In this document: piece by piece, positions 1-8,481 of the stretch
Layout: the number at the start of each line of letters is the position of its first letter
Numbering within the stretch: the stretch's first letter is position 1
Assembly (NCBI RefSeq): GCF_038958875.1
Contig: NZ_CP152407.1
Coordinates: 3,169,501 to 3,233,500, forward strand
DNA: 64,000 nucleotides
Direction: 5' to 3'
Source of the DNA: Acidovorax sp. FHTAMBA
GTDB lineage: Bacteria; Pseudomonadota; Gammaproteobacteria; Burkholderiales; Burkholderiaceae_C
Made by a program: the position numbers and the translations under genes
Notes under the pieces: model-generated
Told to the model about the DNA's origin: nothing
What the model saw: the letters and a program-made list of their open reading frames with translations, nothing else
Database searches by the model: none

Positions 1-771
1 GGGGTTCTGCCCGGCCTGCTGCTGGGTTGCCTGTTCTCGGGCTACATCATGCTGTGGGCGCTGCGCAACCCCGACCAGGTGCCCGCCGCCGATGTGCGCA
101 TGACCTTCATGCAGAAGCTGTCGGAGTCGCGCAGCCTGATCCCGGTGGTCCTGCTGATTGCGGCAGTGCTGGGCTCCATCTACTCCGGCTTCGCCACGGC
201 CACCGAGGCCGCCGCCGTGGGCGTGGTGGGCTCGCTGGTGCTGTCTGCGGTGCAGGGCTCGATGAACTGGGCAACATTCAAGGCCTCGCTGATGGGGGCC
301 ACGCGGCTGTACTGCATGATCGCGCTGATCCTGGCGGGCGCCGCCTTCCTCACGCTCTCGATGGGTTACATCGGCCTGCCGCGGCACCTGGCCGAATGGA
401 TTGCCTCGCTGGGCCTCAACCAGGCGCAGCTGATTGCGGCGCTGGCAGTGTTCTTCATCATTCTCGGCTGCTTCCTCGATGGCATATCGATGGTGGTGCT
501 CACCATGGGCGTGCTCATGCCGACGGTGCAGGCTGCGGGCATTGACCCGATCTGGTTCGGCATCTTCATCGTGTTGGTGGTCGAGATGGCGCAGATCACG
601 CCGCCCGTGGGTTTCAACCTCTTCGTGCTGCAGGGCATGACGGGGCGCCAGTTGCCCTGGATCGCCAAGGTCACGATGCCCATGTTCTTTCTGATGTGCG
701 CGGCCGTGGCACTGATCTATTTGTTCCCGGGCATCGTCACCTGGCTGCCCACGCAGATGGCCGCCCGCTGA
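1..771 (+). CDS. dctM: TRAP transporter large permease (DctM family), 5' truncated
   Basis: This is the C-terminal 256 residues of a TRAP-type large membrane subunit; the reading frame is open from base 1, so the start lies upstream of the window. DctM proteins are about 425 residues with 12 membrane spans and use a sodium gradient to import carboxylates caught by a periplasmic receptor. The sequence shows alternating hydrophobic helices, a conserved stretch reading SGFATATEAAAVG and near the end the family-typical EMAQITPPVGFN. The receptor and small permease genes should lie upstream and are not visible. The 58 bases after the stop hold a GC-rich palindrome without a T run. The family is clear; the substrate cannot be told. 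Confidence 0.9.
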   Translation, partial: GVLPGLLLGCLFSGYIMLWALRNPDQVPAADVRMTFMQKLSESRSLIPVVLLIAAVLGSIYSGFATATEAAAVGVVGSLVLSAVQGSMNWATFKASLMGATRLYCMIALILAGAAFLTLSMGYIGLPRHLAEWIASLGLNQAQLIAALAVFFIILGCFLDGISMVVLTMGVLMPTVQAAGIDPIWFGIFIVLVVEMAQITPPVGFNLFVLQGMTGRQLPWIAKVTMPMFFLMCAAVALIYLFPGIVTWLPTQMAAR

Positions 772-829
772 GCCGCATCTGCGCCATCGCCCGGCCCGGC
801 AGGCCCGGGGCCTGAGAGACAATGCCGCC

Positions 830-1216
830 ATGCTGCATGTACTTGCCATTTGCCTTGGAGCCAGTGCCGGCGCCCTGTTGCGCTGGCGCCTGGGCCTGTG
901 GCTGAGCCCCGGGGGGCTGCTGCCCTGGGGCACGCTGGCCGCCAACCTGATGGGCGGCTATCTGGTGGGGCTGTGCGTGGCGTTCTTTCATGCCATGCCG
1001 CAACTCGATCCGGTCTGGCGCCTGGCACTGATCACCGGGTTTCTGGGTGCGCTCACCACGTTCTCCAGCTTCTCCGCCGAAGTGGTCGACATGCTGATGG
1101 CGCAGCGCTATGCCCTGGCGCTGGGCACTGTGGGCCTGCACCTGGCGGGCTCGCTCTCGCTCACCATGCTGGGCATTGCAACCACTTCATTTTTCATAGC
1201 ATCTCGCGCAGGCTAG
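830..1216 (+). CDS. crcB: Fluoride channel CrcB/Fluc
   Basis: A 128-residue, four-helix membrane protein of the Fluc family, which exports fluoride as a dual-topology dimer in the inner membrane. The family asparagine sits in TLAANLMGGYLVG (about residues 35-47) and the pore motif GALTTFSSFS lies at about residues 73-82. Length is normal. The last ten residues and the stop codon are written by a copy of the dispersed palindromic repeat (1188-1236), so the native C-terminus has probably been replaced. No fluoride riboswitch is evident in the short leader. The next gene begins 38 bases downstream, after the repeat. Confidence 0.92.
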   Translation: MLHVLAICLGASAGALLRWRLGLWLSPGGLLPWGTLAANLMGGYLVGLCVAFFHAMPQLDPVWRLALITGFLGALTTFSSFSAEVVDMLMAQRYALALGTVGLHLAGSLSLTMLGIATTSFFIASRAG

Positions 1217-1236
1217 ATAAGCGCCAGAGGCACTTT
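1188..1236 (-). repeat. Dispersed palindromic repeat, copy 1
   Basis: Read on the minus strand it runs CCTCTGGCGCTTAT ... GCTATGAAAAATGA, matching the family consensus described at 25697-25750. It overlaps the 3' end of crcB and supplies its stop codon. Confidence 0.75.
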
Positions 1237-1254
1237 TTACGTATATTTTCGCCC

Positions 1255-2118
1255 ATGGATGCCAACACCCAACTGAACGAACGCCGTCTGGCCGATGCCT
1301 GGGCCGAGCTGCAAAACCATTCGGCCAGCGGCAACCCGCTGCATGCCGACGCCTACCGCCTGGCGTTCGCCGACCCCGAATTTCTCTTCCGCCGCGAGAC
1401 GCGGGGCATCCGCTTCCAGCTGGAAATGCTCAAACCCGACCTGGGCCAGGCAGAGCAAGGCATCGAGAACACCGTGGTGGTCTACGGCAGCGCACGCTTT
1501 GTCGCGCCCGATGAGGCCGCCGCCCAGCTGGCAGACGCCGAAGCCAGTGGCGACGACGTGCGCCTGCAGCGCGCCCGTCAGGCGGTACGCAACGCCCGCT
1601 ATTACGACCAGGCCCGCCAGTTCGCGCGCCTGGTGGCCGAGCACAGCGAACGCCAGCAGCCCGCAGACCGCATCTACATCTGCACGGGCGGTGGCCCCGG
1701 CATCATGGAAGCCGCCAACCGCGGCGCGCACGATGTGGGCGCGCTCAACGTGGGCCTGAACATCGCCCTGCCCCACGAGCAAAGCGGCAACCGCTTCATA
1801 TCGCCCACGCTGAGCTACAAGTTCCACTACTTCGCGCTGCGCAAGATGCATTTCATGATGCGCGCCAAGGCGCTGGTGGCCTTCCCCGGAGGCTTTGGCA
1901 CGCTGGACGAACTGTTCGAGGTGCTGACCCTGGTGCAGACCAAAAAGGCCAAGCCCGTGCCCATCGTGCTTTTTGGCACCGACTACTGGAAGCGCCTCAT
2001 CAACTTTGAGGTGCTGGTGGAAGAAGGCACCATCTCAGCGCAGGACCTCAAGCTCTTTCACTACACCGATGACCCCAAAGAAGCCTGGGGGCTGATCAAG
2101 TCGTTCTACCAGCTCTGA
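1255..2118 (+). CDS. LOG-family (TIGR00730-type) nucleotide phosphoribohydrolase-like protein
   Basis: A 287-residue Rossmann-fold protein with the two signatures of the LOG/lysine-decarboxylase-like family: a glycine-rich GGGPGIMEAANRGA at about residues 145-158 and PGGFGTLDE at about residues 210-218. Plant and some bacterial members hydrolyse cytokinin or purine riboside monophosphates, releasing the free base. The longer proteobacterial form, as here, carries an N-terminal helical extension and its substrate is not settled. The ATG at 1255 was chosen because the open frame further upstream overlaps crcB and the repeat. It stands alone, with the leftward FecR gene on its far side. Confidence 0.82.
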   Translation: MDANTQLNERRLADAWAELQNHSASGNPLHADAYRLAFADPEFLFRRETRGIRFQLEMLKPDLGQAEQGIENTVVVYGSARFVAPDEAAAQLADAEASGDDVRLQRARQAVRNARYYDQARQFARLVAEHSERQQPADRIYICTGGGPGIMEAANRGAHDVGALNVGLNIALPHEQSGNRFISPTLSYKFHYFALRKMHFMMRAKALVAFPGGFGTLDELFEVLTLVQTKKAKPVPIVLFGTDYWKRLINFEVLVEEGTISAQDLKLFHYTDDPKEAWGLIKSFYQL

Positions 2119-2146
2119 GTGCGCGCGCTCCGCAGCACGGGCCCGG

Positions 2147-3151
2147 TCAGCGGATGACCGGCGGTGGTGGCGGCGGAATGGCGATGGGCGGCAACACGAT
2201 CACAGGCCGCACGATGGGCGGTAGCACAAAGATGGGGGGCCGCGTGGTCGGCGGTGTGGTCGGGGCCGGTGGGGCGGTAGTGGTCGGCGGACTTGTGGGC
2301 GACGGCGGTGCCGTGGGCCGCCCGCCCGGCGGCTGTGTGGGTGTTCCCGTCGCAGGCGGTGGCGGCAAGGTCGGGTCGATAGGTGCTGGCGGGACGCCAG
2401 GCACCGGGGCCTGCGGCGTGGGCGCAGGGCCCGCCGGGGGCGGCACCCCGGGCACCGGCGCGGGCGCCGGCCCTGGCAATGTCGGCCCCGGCGTCACCCG
2501 CTGCCCGCCGCCCAGTTGCTCGCCCACGGCGTAGGGGATGGGCGCAGGCGGCAGCGGCAGTACGGCGCGGGTGTGCGTGTACAGCGGCAACTGGTGGCTG
2601 GCCACCACCCGCACGGATTCGCCGGCTTTCACCCCCACGCAACCGGCCTCGGTGCACACCTCGATCTCGTCCTGCTCTCCCGACACCAGCAGGTCACCCT
2701 GCACATCGAACGTCACCAGAAAAGCGGACCCCCGGATGCCTACCACCGCCGTGGGGGTGGTCACCTTGTAGTTTTGCGCGTTGCGCTTGCCGATCAGGCC
2801 GGTCACCGCGCGCAGCCCGCCTTGCAGCAGGCTCACGGCAAAGCTCTCTTGCGCAGGGTTGCCCGTGTCTGCATACCGCGTGATGGTGAACTGGGAATTC
2901 GGGTACAGCGCCACCAGCCCGCCGTCTGAAAACCTTATCTGCGCCCGCCCTGCGGCGCCGGTCACGATCACGTCGCCGCTCTCCACCACGGCGCCCTGGG
3001 TGGCGGCCGACACGTCAGCGCCCCTGCGCAATTGCACATCGCCCGCTGCGAACTGCACCAGGCCCGCACCAGCGATGCCCTGCACGGGCCACGCGGCGAC
3101 CATGGCCATCCAGACGGCGAGCCGGGAAGAAGGAAAACCGGACTGCTGCAT
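2147..3151 (-). CDS. Secreted FecR-domain protein with proline-rich tail
   Basis: A 334-residue exported protein. Residues 1-28 look like a signal peptide. Residues about 30-190 form a FecR-type beta domain (VVESGDVIVTGAAGRAQI, then VVGIRGSAF). From about residue 205 to the end the chain is almost wholly Pro/Ala/Thr/Gly and ends in PPPPPPVIR, so it may be an extended spacer. FecR domains in secreted proteins are thought to bind sugars, peptidoglycan or receptors. The ATG at 3151 is preferred over a TTG six bases upstream because AAGGAG lies six bases before it. It follows the SLAM-like gene by 11 bases, so the two are probably one operon. Confidence 0.8.
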   Translation of the reverse strand: MQQSGFPSSRLAVWMAMVAAWPVQGIAGAGLVQFAAGDVQLRRGADVSAATQGAVVESGDVIVTGAAGRAQIRFSDGGLVALYPNSQFTITRYADTGNPAQESFAVSLLQGGLRAVTGLIGKRNAQNYKVTTPTAVVGIRGSAFLVTFDVQGDLLVSGEQDEIEVCTEAGCVGVKAGESVRVVASHQLPLYTHTRAVLPLPPAPIPYAVGEQLGGGQRVTPGPTLPGPAPAPVPGVPPPAGPAPTPQAPVPGVPPAPIDPTLPPPPATGTPTQPPGGRPTAPPSPTSPPTTTAPPAPTTPPTTRPPIFVLPPIVRPVIVLPPIAIPPPPPPVIR

Positions 3152-3162
3152 TGCCAACTCCT

Positions 3163-4500
3163 TCAGAACTCACGCCGCACGGTGACGGAAACGATTCGCC
3201 GGTCGTAGTCGGTGATGGGCAAGGTGGAGTCATTGCGCGTCCACGCCCACTGCGGCGTGATCCGCCACCCCGGCGCAGGCACCCACGACAAGCCGACTGC
3301 CCAGTGCACCTGCCGGTCTCGCCGGGTAACCCCGAAAAACGGGTCTGCTGCGCCGTATCGGCGCCGCTCATAGTTCAGGTGGGTGAACGCCGCCCAGTCG
3401 GCAGAGATGGCCCACTGCACACCGCCGCGCACACCCACCAGCTCGTGCCCCAGGCTCTCAACACCGCTCGTCCGGGGCGCCTCCCGCCCGGCATAGACCC
3501 CGGCGTAGGTGAGACTGCCGTTGCGCAGCACATGGACGTAAGAGGTACCCGCCACGGTACGCAGCACATCGCGTACCGACTGGTTCGGATACCGCAACCC
3601 CTGCACCTGCAGGAAAGTACCCCATTGGCGAAAGCCGTCGATCCGGTAGATCCACTCCCCCAGAAGCCCGCCGCCATTGCGCAGCGTGTCACCATCGAGC
3701 CGATAGGTGGCGCCCTGTGCGCTCAGCATCCACTCATGGCGTTCCACACGATAGGAAAGGCCTGCGCCCATCTCCAGCTGGTCACTGTCATAAGGCCGGC
3801 CAGCGGCTGAATGCCCGCGCACCTCGGCCGTGGCCGCACCGATGAGCGACCAGCGCGCATCCAGCACATGCCGGCCCCGCACGTTGCCCAGCAGGGCGGC
3901 GTAAGACGCACGCTGGCTTTGCGCACCGGGCTGCAGGGTCCAGGGCGGGGTGCCGGGGGGCGAGAGCGCGGGCGCGTTCACATCGGGCCCCGCATTGACG
4001 TTGCTGTCGCGCGCCAGTGTCACGTCGACATGGCCCTTCAACGTGGAGCGCCCTTCGTGGCCCGCCCGATCGTATGACACCAGAAACTGGTCAATGCTGA
4101 GTGCGGAATCCACAGGAATGGCGCGGGCGCGTGCCTGTTCCGACAGGGCCAGAACGCCCTTGCGGTCGCCCACAGCGTGCAGCGCCCGCGCCAGCTCCAG
4201 CTGCGCGGCGGCGTTGTCCGGCTGGGTGGCCACCAGCCGCTCCCAGGCCATCACCGCCCGCGTGTACTGCCCCGCTGCAAAGGCGGCGCGGCCCATCGCC
4301 TCGTCAAATGCAGGATCGCCCGCGCGCGATGCTTCGGCGGCGTCCAGCATTTCAAAGGCCCTGAGCGGGTGACCGCCTTCCACCCAAGTCTGCGCCTGGC
4401 CCAGCAACGCATCTGCATGGGCCGAAATCCAGGGAGACACGGCCAGCAGGGGCACCAACACCCAGTGGCGGGTTCGACGAAACCACAAATGAACGCGCAT
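3163..4500 (-). CDS. SLAM-like outer-membrane protein: TPR domain plus beta-barrel
   Basis: A 445-residue protein. A signal peptide ends near the HADA at residues 28-31. Residues about 30-130 resemble tetratricopeptide repeats (WERLVATQPDNAAAQLELARALH). The rest alternates aromatic and polar residues as in an outer-membrane barrel and ends in VRREF, the terminal phenylalanine expected of a BAM substrate. DSNVNAGPDVN at about residues 167-177 matches the start of the DUF560/SLAM barrel (surface lipoprotein assembly modulator), a family that moves lipoproteins or secreted proteins to the surface. Its likely partner is the FecR protein 11 bases downstream. Family placement is by pattern only; a generic TPR porin is the alternative. 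Confidence 0.7.
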   Translation of the reverse strand: MRVHLWFRRTRHWVLVPLLAVSPWISAHADALLGQAQTWVEGGHPLRAFEMLDAAEASRAGDPAFDEAMGRAAFAAGQYTRAVMAWERLVATQPDNAAAQLELARALHAVGDRKGVLALSEQARARAIPVDSALSIDQFLVSYDRAGHEGRSTLKGHVDVTLARDSNVNAGPDVNAPALSPPGTPPWTLQPGAQSQRASYAALLGNVRGRHVLDARWSLIGAATAEVRGHSAAGRPYDSDQLEMGAGLSYRVERHEWMLSAQGATYRLDGDTLRNGGGLLGEWIYRIDGFRQWGTFLQVQGLRYPNQSVRDVLRTVAGTSYVHVLRNGSLTYAGVYAGREAPRTSGVESLGHELVGVRGGVQWAISADWAAFTHLNYERRRYGAADPFFGVTRRDRQVHWAVGLSWVPAPGWRITPQWAWTRNDSTLPITDYDRRIVSVTVRREF

Positions 4501-4599
4501 GGCAGCCCCCTGTGTCGATCAGGCGGAATCTACTCCTTTTCGCCCCGTTTGCTCACCCCCCTCCCCGCCCCGCCACGCGTAGGAAGGCAGCCCGGTGCA

Positions 4600-5784
4600 T
4601 CACGGGTGCGCATGCCCCTTGCCAGTCGGCCCCATGCGCCACGCCATGCGCGCGCCAGCGCCCACGGCCGCACCCACCACCCAGAACAGGCCACCCACCC
4701 CGACAACGGCCCCGGCCGTTCCGAACAGCATGGGCATGAGCACGCTGGACGCGTTGATGGCCATCAGGCGCAGGCCCAGGGCCTCGCCATGGCGGTGGGA
4801 GGGCGTTATCTGGTGCAGCAGGCTCATCACCATGGGCTGTACGGAGCCCAGTGCAAAACCCAGCAGCACCGAACACACCCCCATGGCCAGTGCGCTGCCA
4901 AGCAGGGGGTACACGCCAAACAGCACGGCCGTCATCACCATGGCGCCTGCCACCACCACCCGCTCGCGCAGGCGTTCGGCCACCAGGGGCATCAACACCC
5001 GGATCACGGCGGCGGCAATGGCAAAAGCACCCAGGATCGAGCCGATGGCCGAGGCCGACAAACCCCGCTCATGCCCCAGCAGCGGCACCACGAAGGTGTG
5101 CACATCCCAACATGACGACAGCAGCCAGTTCACGATCAGCAGGCGCCGAAACGGCGGCTCGTTCATCAGATCCCAGGCGCGCTGGGGCGGGCCACCGGCG
5201 GCGGCAATCACGGGGGGCAGCTCCACCGTGCTGCGCACCCAGAACCAGGTGAGCAGCGGCAGCACCGCCATCAGGGCAAACGCCGCACGGTAGCCCTCGG
5301 TGCTGCCCGCTGCGCTGCCGGCATGGTCAATGAGCAGCCCCGCGCAGAACGGCCCGATGAAGTTGGACACCGCCGGCCCGATGGCCAGCCAGCTGAACAC
5401 CTGCTTGAGCTGCGTCGAATCGTGCGCTGCACGCCCCACATGCCGCTGCAGCGCGATGGTGGCGGCGCCCGTGGCGCCACCGGTCATGAGTGCGGCCAGG
5501 CACAGCACGGGAAACACCGGCATGGCCAGCGCCAGCGCAGCCCCTGCCGCCGCCACGGCCACCGAAAGACCCACCGGCCGCTTCAGGCCGTGGCGGTCGG
5601 CATAGCGGCCTGCGGGCAGGGCGAGGAACACCTGGGTCAGGGCAAACAGTGCCAGCAGCACGCCCACGGCGGCCGCGCTGTAGCCCTCGCGCAGCGCCAG
5701 CAGGGGCGCCGCCATGCGCATCCCGGCCATGCAGGCGTGGATACAAACCTGACCGGCGATCAACCGGGCCAAGGCCCAGTTCAC
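4600..5784 (-). CDS. Major facilitator superfamily transporter
   Basis: A 394-residue polytopic protein with about 12 hydrophobic segments. After the second segment comes PAGRYADRHGLKRP, the MFS motif A region (G-x3-D-R-x-G-x2). It starts with GTG; the start overlaps the rmuC stop in the sequence GTGA, so translation is coupled to rmuC. The C-terminus is short and histidine-containing. The substrate cannot be deduced. Its link to rmuC, a DNA-maintenance gene, may only be operon hitch-hiking. Confidence 0.85.
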   Translation of the reverse strand: MNWALARLIAGQVCIHACMAGMRMAAPLLALREGYSAAAVGVLLALFALTQVFLALPAGRYADRHGLKRPVGLSVAVAAAGAALALAMPVFPVLCLAALMTGGATGAATIALQRHVGRAAHDSTQLKQVFSWLAIGPAVSNFIGPFCAGLLIDHAGSAAGSTEGYRAAFALMAVLPLLTWFWVRSTVELPPVIAAAGGPPQRAWDLMNEPPFRRLLIVNWLLSSCWDVHTFVVPLLGHERGLSASAIGSILGAFAIAAAVIRVLMPLVAERLRERVVVAGAMVMTAVLFGVYPLLGSALAMGVCSVLLGFALGSVQPMVMSLLHQITPSHRHGEALGLRLMAINASSVLMPMLFGTAGAVVGVGGLFWVVGAAVGAGARMAWRMGPTGKGHAHP

Positions 5785-7337
5785 GGCAGGTCGTCCTCGG
5801 TATCGAGCCCCGGCAGCACGTCGGTGCGCCTGCCCGCCACGGGCATGGCGGTGTCGGGCGCGGGCAGGTCCTGCACATCGCGCAGCCTGCGCTGGATGGC
5901 GCGGGTGCGCATGCCCACCTCGTCAAACTTCTTGGCAGCGGCGTCGATGGATTTTTTGGTGGCCTCCACCACGTCGCCAAACTTGGCGAACTCGGTTTTC
6001 ACACTGCCCAGCAGGCTCCACACCTCGGACGAGCGCTTTTCGATCGCCAGCGTCTTGAAACCCATCTGCAGGCTGTTGAGCATGGCCGCCAGGTTGGCCG
6101 GGCCGGTGATCATCACGCGGCAATCGTTTTGCACCGCCTCGACCAAGCCGGGGCGTCGCATCACCTCGGCAAACAGGCCTTCGGTGGGCAGGTAGAGCAC
6201 GGCAAAGTCGGTGGTGTGCGGGGGCGAGACGTATTTGGCAAAAATCTTCTTCGCTTCGAGCTTGATGGACGTCTCGAACGCGTTGCCTGCAGAGGCCACA
6301 AGCAGCTTGTCCGCCGCGTCCTGCGCGTCCATGAGGCGCTGGTACTGCTCTACCGGGTATTTGGAATCGATGGGCAACCACACCGGGTGCTCGTCGCTCT
6401 TGCCCGGAAGGCGGATCGCAAACTCCACCAGCTCGTCGCTGCCCGGCACGGTCTTGACGTTGCGCGCGAACTGGTCGGGCGTGAGCACGTTGTCGATGAT
6501 GGCGCCCAGCTGCATCTCGCCCCAGGTGCCGCGCGACTTCACGTTGGTCATCACGCGCTTCAAATCGCCCACGCTGCCCGCCAGGGTCTGCATCTCGCCC
6601 AGGCCTTTGTGCACCTGTTCGAGCCGGTCGCTGACCAGCTTGAACGATTCGCCCAGGCGCTGCTCCAGCGTGGCGTGCAGCTTTTCGTCCACGGTGCGGC
6701 GCATTTCTTCGAGCTTGGTGGCGTTGTCGGCCTGGATGGCGCCCAGGCGCTCGTTGAGCGCGGTGCGCAGCTGCTCGGCATTGTGCTGGCTGCCCTGCAC
6801 CAGGCCGGTGAGCTGCTGCGACACCGCGTCTTGCAGCACCGCAAACTGGTTCCTGATCTGAAAGCTGTTGGCCTCGAGCTGGTCTTTGAGCGCTTGCGAC
6901 ATCACCCCCAGCTGCGACTGGGTGTCGCTCTTGAGCGAATCGAGCGTAAGGCGCGTTGCCGCGTCCAGGGCCGTAAGGCGCTGCTCCAGCCGCGCCTCAA
7001 ACACGCCAAAGGCCGCCAGCAGCTCGGCACGGCCGTTGCGCGATTCGGCCACCGCTTGCGTCAAACGCTCATCGACGGCGTGGCGCAGCCCCTCCAGCGT
7101 GGTCTGCGTGGTTTGGGTGAAGCCGCGCAGCTGCTGGCCCATGCCATCCAGTGCGCCATCGTTCTTGGCCACGGCCAGCTGGGTGGCCTGCGCGGTGTGC
7201 TCCAGCGCCTGCAGGCGCGCCAGCCACTCGGGCGGCAAGTCCACCTGGGGGCGGCGTACCAGCAGCAGCACCAGCAAAACCACCACCAGGGCCAGCAGCG
7301 CCAGGGCCGCCAGCAGTGCAAGGGTCTCAGTCGTCAA
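5781..7337 (-). CDS. rmuC: DNA recombination protein RmuC
   Basis: A 518-residue protein with an N-terminal membrane anchor (residues about 5-25, mostly Leu/Ala/Val), a long coiled-coil rich in Gln, Leu and Ala (about 35-240) and a C-terminal RmuC nuclease-like domain containing RGTWGEMQLGAIID and FVLP-like core strands. RmuC limits recombination at inverted repeats in E. coli and is predicted to act on aberrant DNA structures. That is relevant here because the genome carries many short palindromes, one of them directly upstream of this gene (7348-7401). It overlaps the MFS gene by four bases. Confidence 0.93.
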   Translation of the reverse strand: MTTETLALLAALALLALVVVLLVLLLVRRPQVDLPPEWLARLQALEHTAQATQLAVAKNDGALDGMGQQLRGFTQTTQTTLEGLRHAVDERLTQAVAESRNGRAELLAAFGVFEARLEQRLTALDAATRLTLDSLKSDTQSQLGVMSQALKDQLEANSFQIRNQFAVLQDAVSQQLTGLVQGSQHNAEQLRTALNERLGAIQADNATKLEEMRRTVDEKLHATLEQRLGESFKLVSDRLEQVHKGLGEMQTLAGSVGDLKRVMTNVKSRGTWGEMQLGAIIDNVLTPDQFARNVKTVPGSDELVEFAIRLPGKSDEHPVWLPIDSKYPVEQYQRLMDAQDAADKLLVASAGNAFETSIKLEAKKIFAKYVSPPHTTDFAVLYLPTEGLFAEVMRRPGLVEAVQNDCRVMITGPANLAAMLNSLQMGFKTLAIEKRSSEVWSLLGSVKTEFAKFGDVVEATKKSIDAAAKKFDEVGMRTRAIQRRLRDVQDLPAPDTAMPVAGRRTDVLPGLDTEDDLP

Positions 7338-7347
7338 GGTCGTTTAC

Positions 7348-7401
7348 TATTATTTTTATAGCTGCTTGCGCTTGATGGAAAAGCGCCAGAGGCCAATTTG
7401 A
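7348..7401 (-). repeat. Dispersed palindromic repeat, copy 2
   Basis: Reads ATAGCTGCTTGCGCTTGATG then GAAAAGCGCCAGAGGCCAA on the plus strand, which is the consensus in reverse orientation. It fills the gap between rmuC and the dehydrogenase gene. Confidence 0.85.
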
Positions 7402-7415
7402 TTAAAACTTTGCCG

Positions 7416-8411
7416 TCAACCCGCCCGCGCTGCTCCGGCCACCGGCGTGTTCACGGGGGTGAGTGCTCCGCGCCCCTCGAAGAAGGCAATCAGGTTGTCT
7501 GCGGCCAGGTCGGCCATGGCGCGCCGCGTGGGCACGGTGGCACTGGCGATGTGGGGCGTGAGCACCACATTGGGCACGTTGAGCAGGCCGGGGTGCACCT
7601 GCGGCTCGCCTTCAAACACGTCCAGGCCCGCTGCGGCAATGCGCCGCTCGCGCAGCGCCACGGCCACTGCCTCATCATGAACAATGCCGCCGCGCGCGAT
7701 GTTGACGAGCGTGGCCGTGGGCTTCATCAGCGCCAGCTCTGCCGCGCCGATGGTGTGGTGCGAGGAGGGTGTGTAGGGCACCACCAGCACCACATGGTCT
7801 GCGGTGCGCAGCAGCGCCTCCTTGCCGACATAGGTGGCCTTGCATTCGGCCTCCAGCGCGGCCGACAGGCGCGAGCGGTTGTGATAGATGACCTTCATGC
7901 CAAACCCGTGCGCGCCGCGCCGGGCAATGCCCTGGCCGATGCGGCCCATGCCGATGATGCCGAGCGTGCTGCCGTGGATGTCACTGCCCGCGAACATGTC
8001 GTAGCTCCACTTCGTCCACTTCCCGGCGCGCAGGAAATGCTCGCTCTCGGCCATGCGGCGGGCCGTGGCCATGAGCAGCGCAAAGCCGAAGTCGGCCGTG
8101 GTTTCGGTGAGCACATCGGGCGTGTTGGTGCCCTGCACGCCTGCGGCGGTCATGGCGTCCACGTCGAAGTTGTTGTAGCCCACCGCCATGTTGGCCACGA
8201 TTTTCAGGCGCGGGGCGGCCGCCAGCAGGTTGGCGTCAATGCGCTCGCTGCCGGTGGTGAAGGCGCCATCCTTGTCGGCCATCCGGGCTGCCAGCTGTGC
8301 GGGGGTCAGGATGGTGTCCTCGGGGTTGTCATCCACCTCGAAGTGCGCGCGCAGGCGCTCGACGATGTCGGGAAAGATGGCGCGGGCTACCAGGATGCGG
8401 GGCTTGGTCAT
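7416..8411 (-). CDS. D-2-hydroxyacid dehydrogenase (glyoxylate/hydroxypyruvate reductase type)
   Basis: A 331-residue NAD(P)-dependent enzyme. The Rossmann loop GIIGMGRIGQGIAR is at about residues 148-161. Catalytic Arg is in VNIARGG, Glu in DVFEGEP and the acid-base His in LTPHIASAT, all intact. Such enzymes reduce glyoxylate or hydroxypyruvate with NAD(P)H, acting in glycerate or glycine metabolism. The ATG at 8411 gives the normal N-terminus (TKPRILVARAIFPD); the frame stays open upstream but runs into the pncB 3' end. The coding region ends about 15 bases from the repeat. Confidence 0.9.
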   Translation of the reverse strand: MTKPRILVARAIFPDIVERLRAHFEVDDNPEDTILTPAQLAARMADKDGAFTTGSERIDANLLAAAPRLKIVANMAVGYNNFDVDAMTAAGVQGTNTPDVLTETTADFGFALLMATARRMAESEHFLRAGKWTKWSYDMFAGSDIHGSTLGIIGMGRIGQGIARRGAHGFGMKVIYHNRSRLSAALEAECKATYVGKEALLRTADHVVLVVPYTPSSHHTIGAAELALMKPTATLVNIARGGIVHDEAVAVALRERRIAAAGLDVFEGEPQVHPGLLNVPNVVLTPHIASATVPTRRAMADLAADNLIAFFEGRGALTPVNTPVAGAARAG

Positions 8412-8481
8412 GGCGTTTTGTCTCGGCTGCAAAAAATGGATCGGATCGGGTCGGGGCCAGCGGGCCACCACCGGCTCTGGC

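Noticed and set aside
772..829. Fluoride riboswitch before crcB
   Set aside because: The 58 bases are too short and GC-rich and lack the conserved riboswitch core; the hairpin has no T run either.
2154..2534. A glycine-rich rightward frame
   Set aside because: It is the complement of the proline-rich tail of the FecR protein.
5490..7361. A 623-residue rightward open frame
   Set aside because: Antisense to rmuC; rich in His, Gln and Arg with no domain, the usual result of high GC at third positions.
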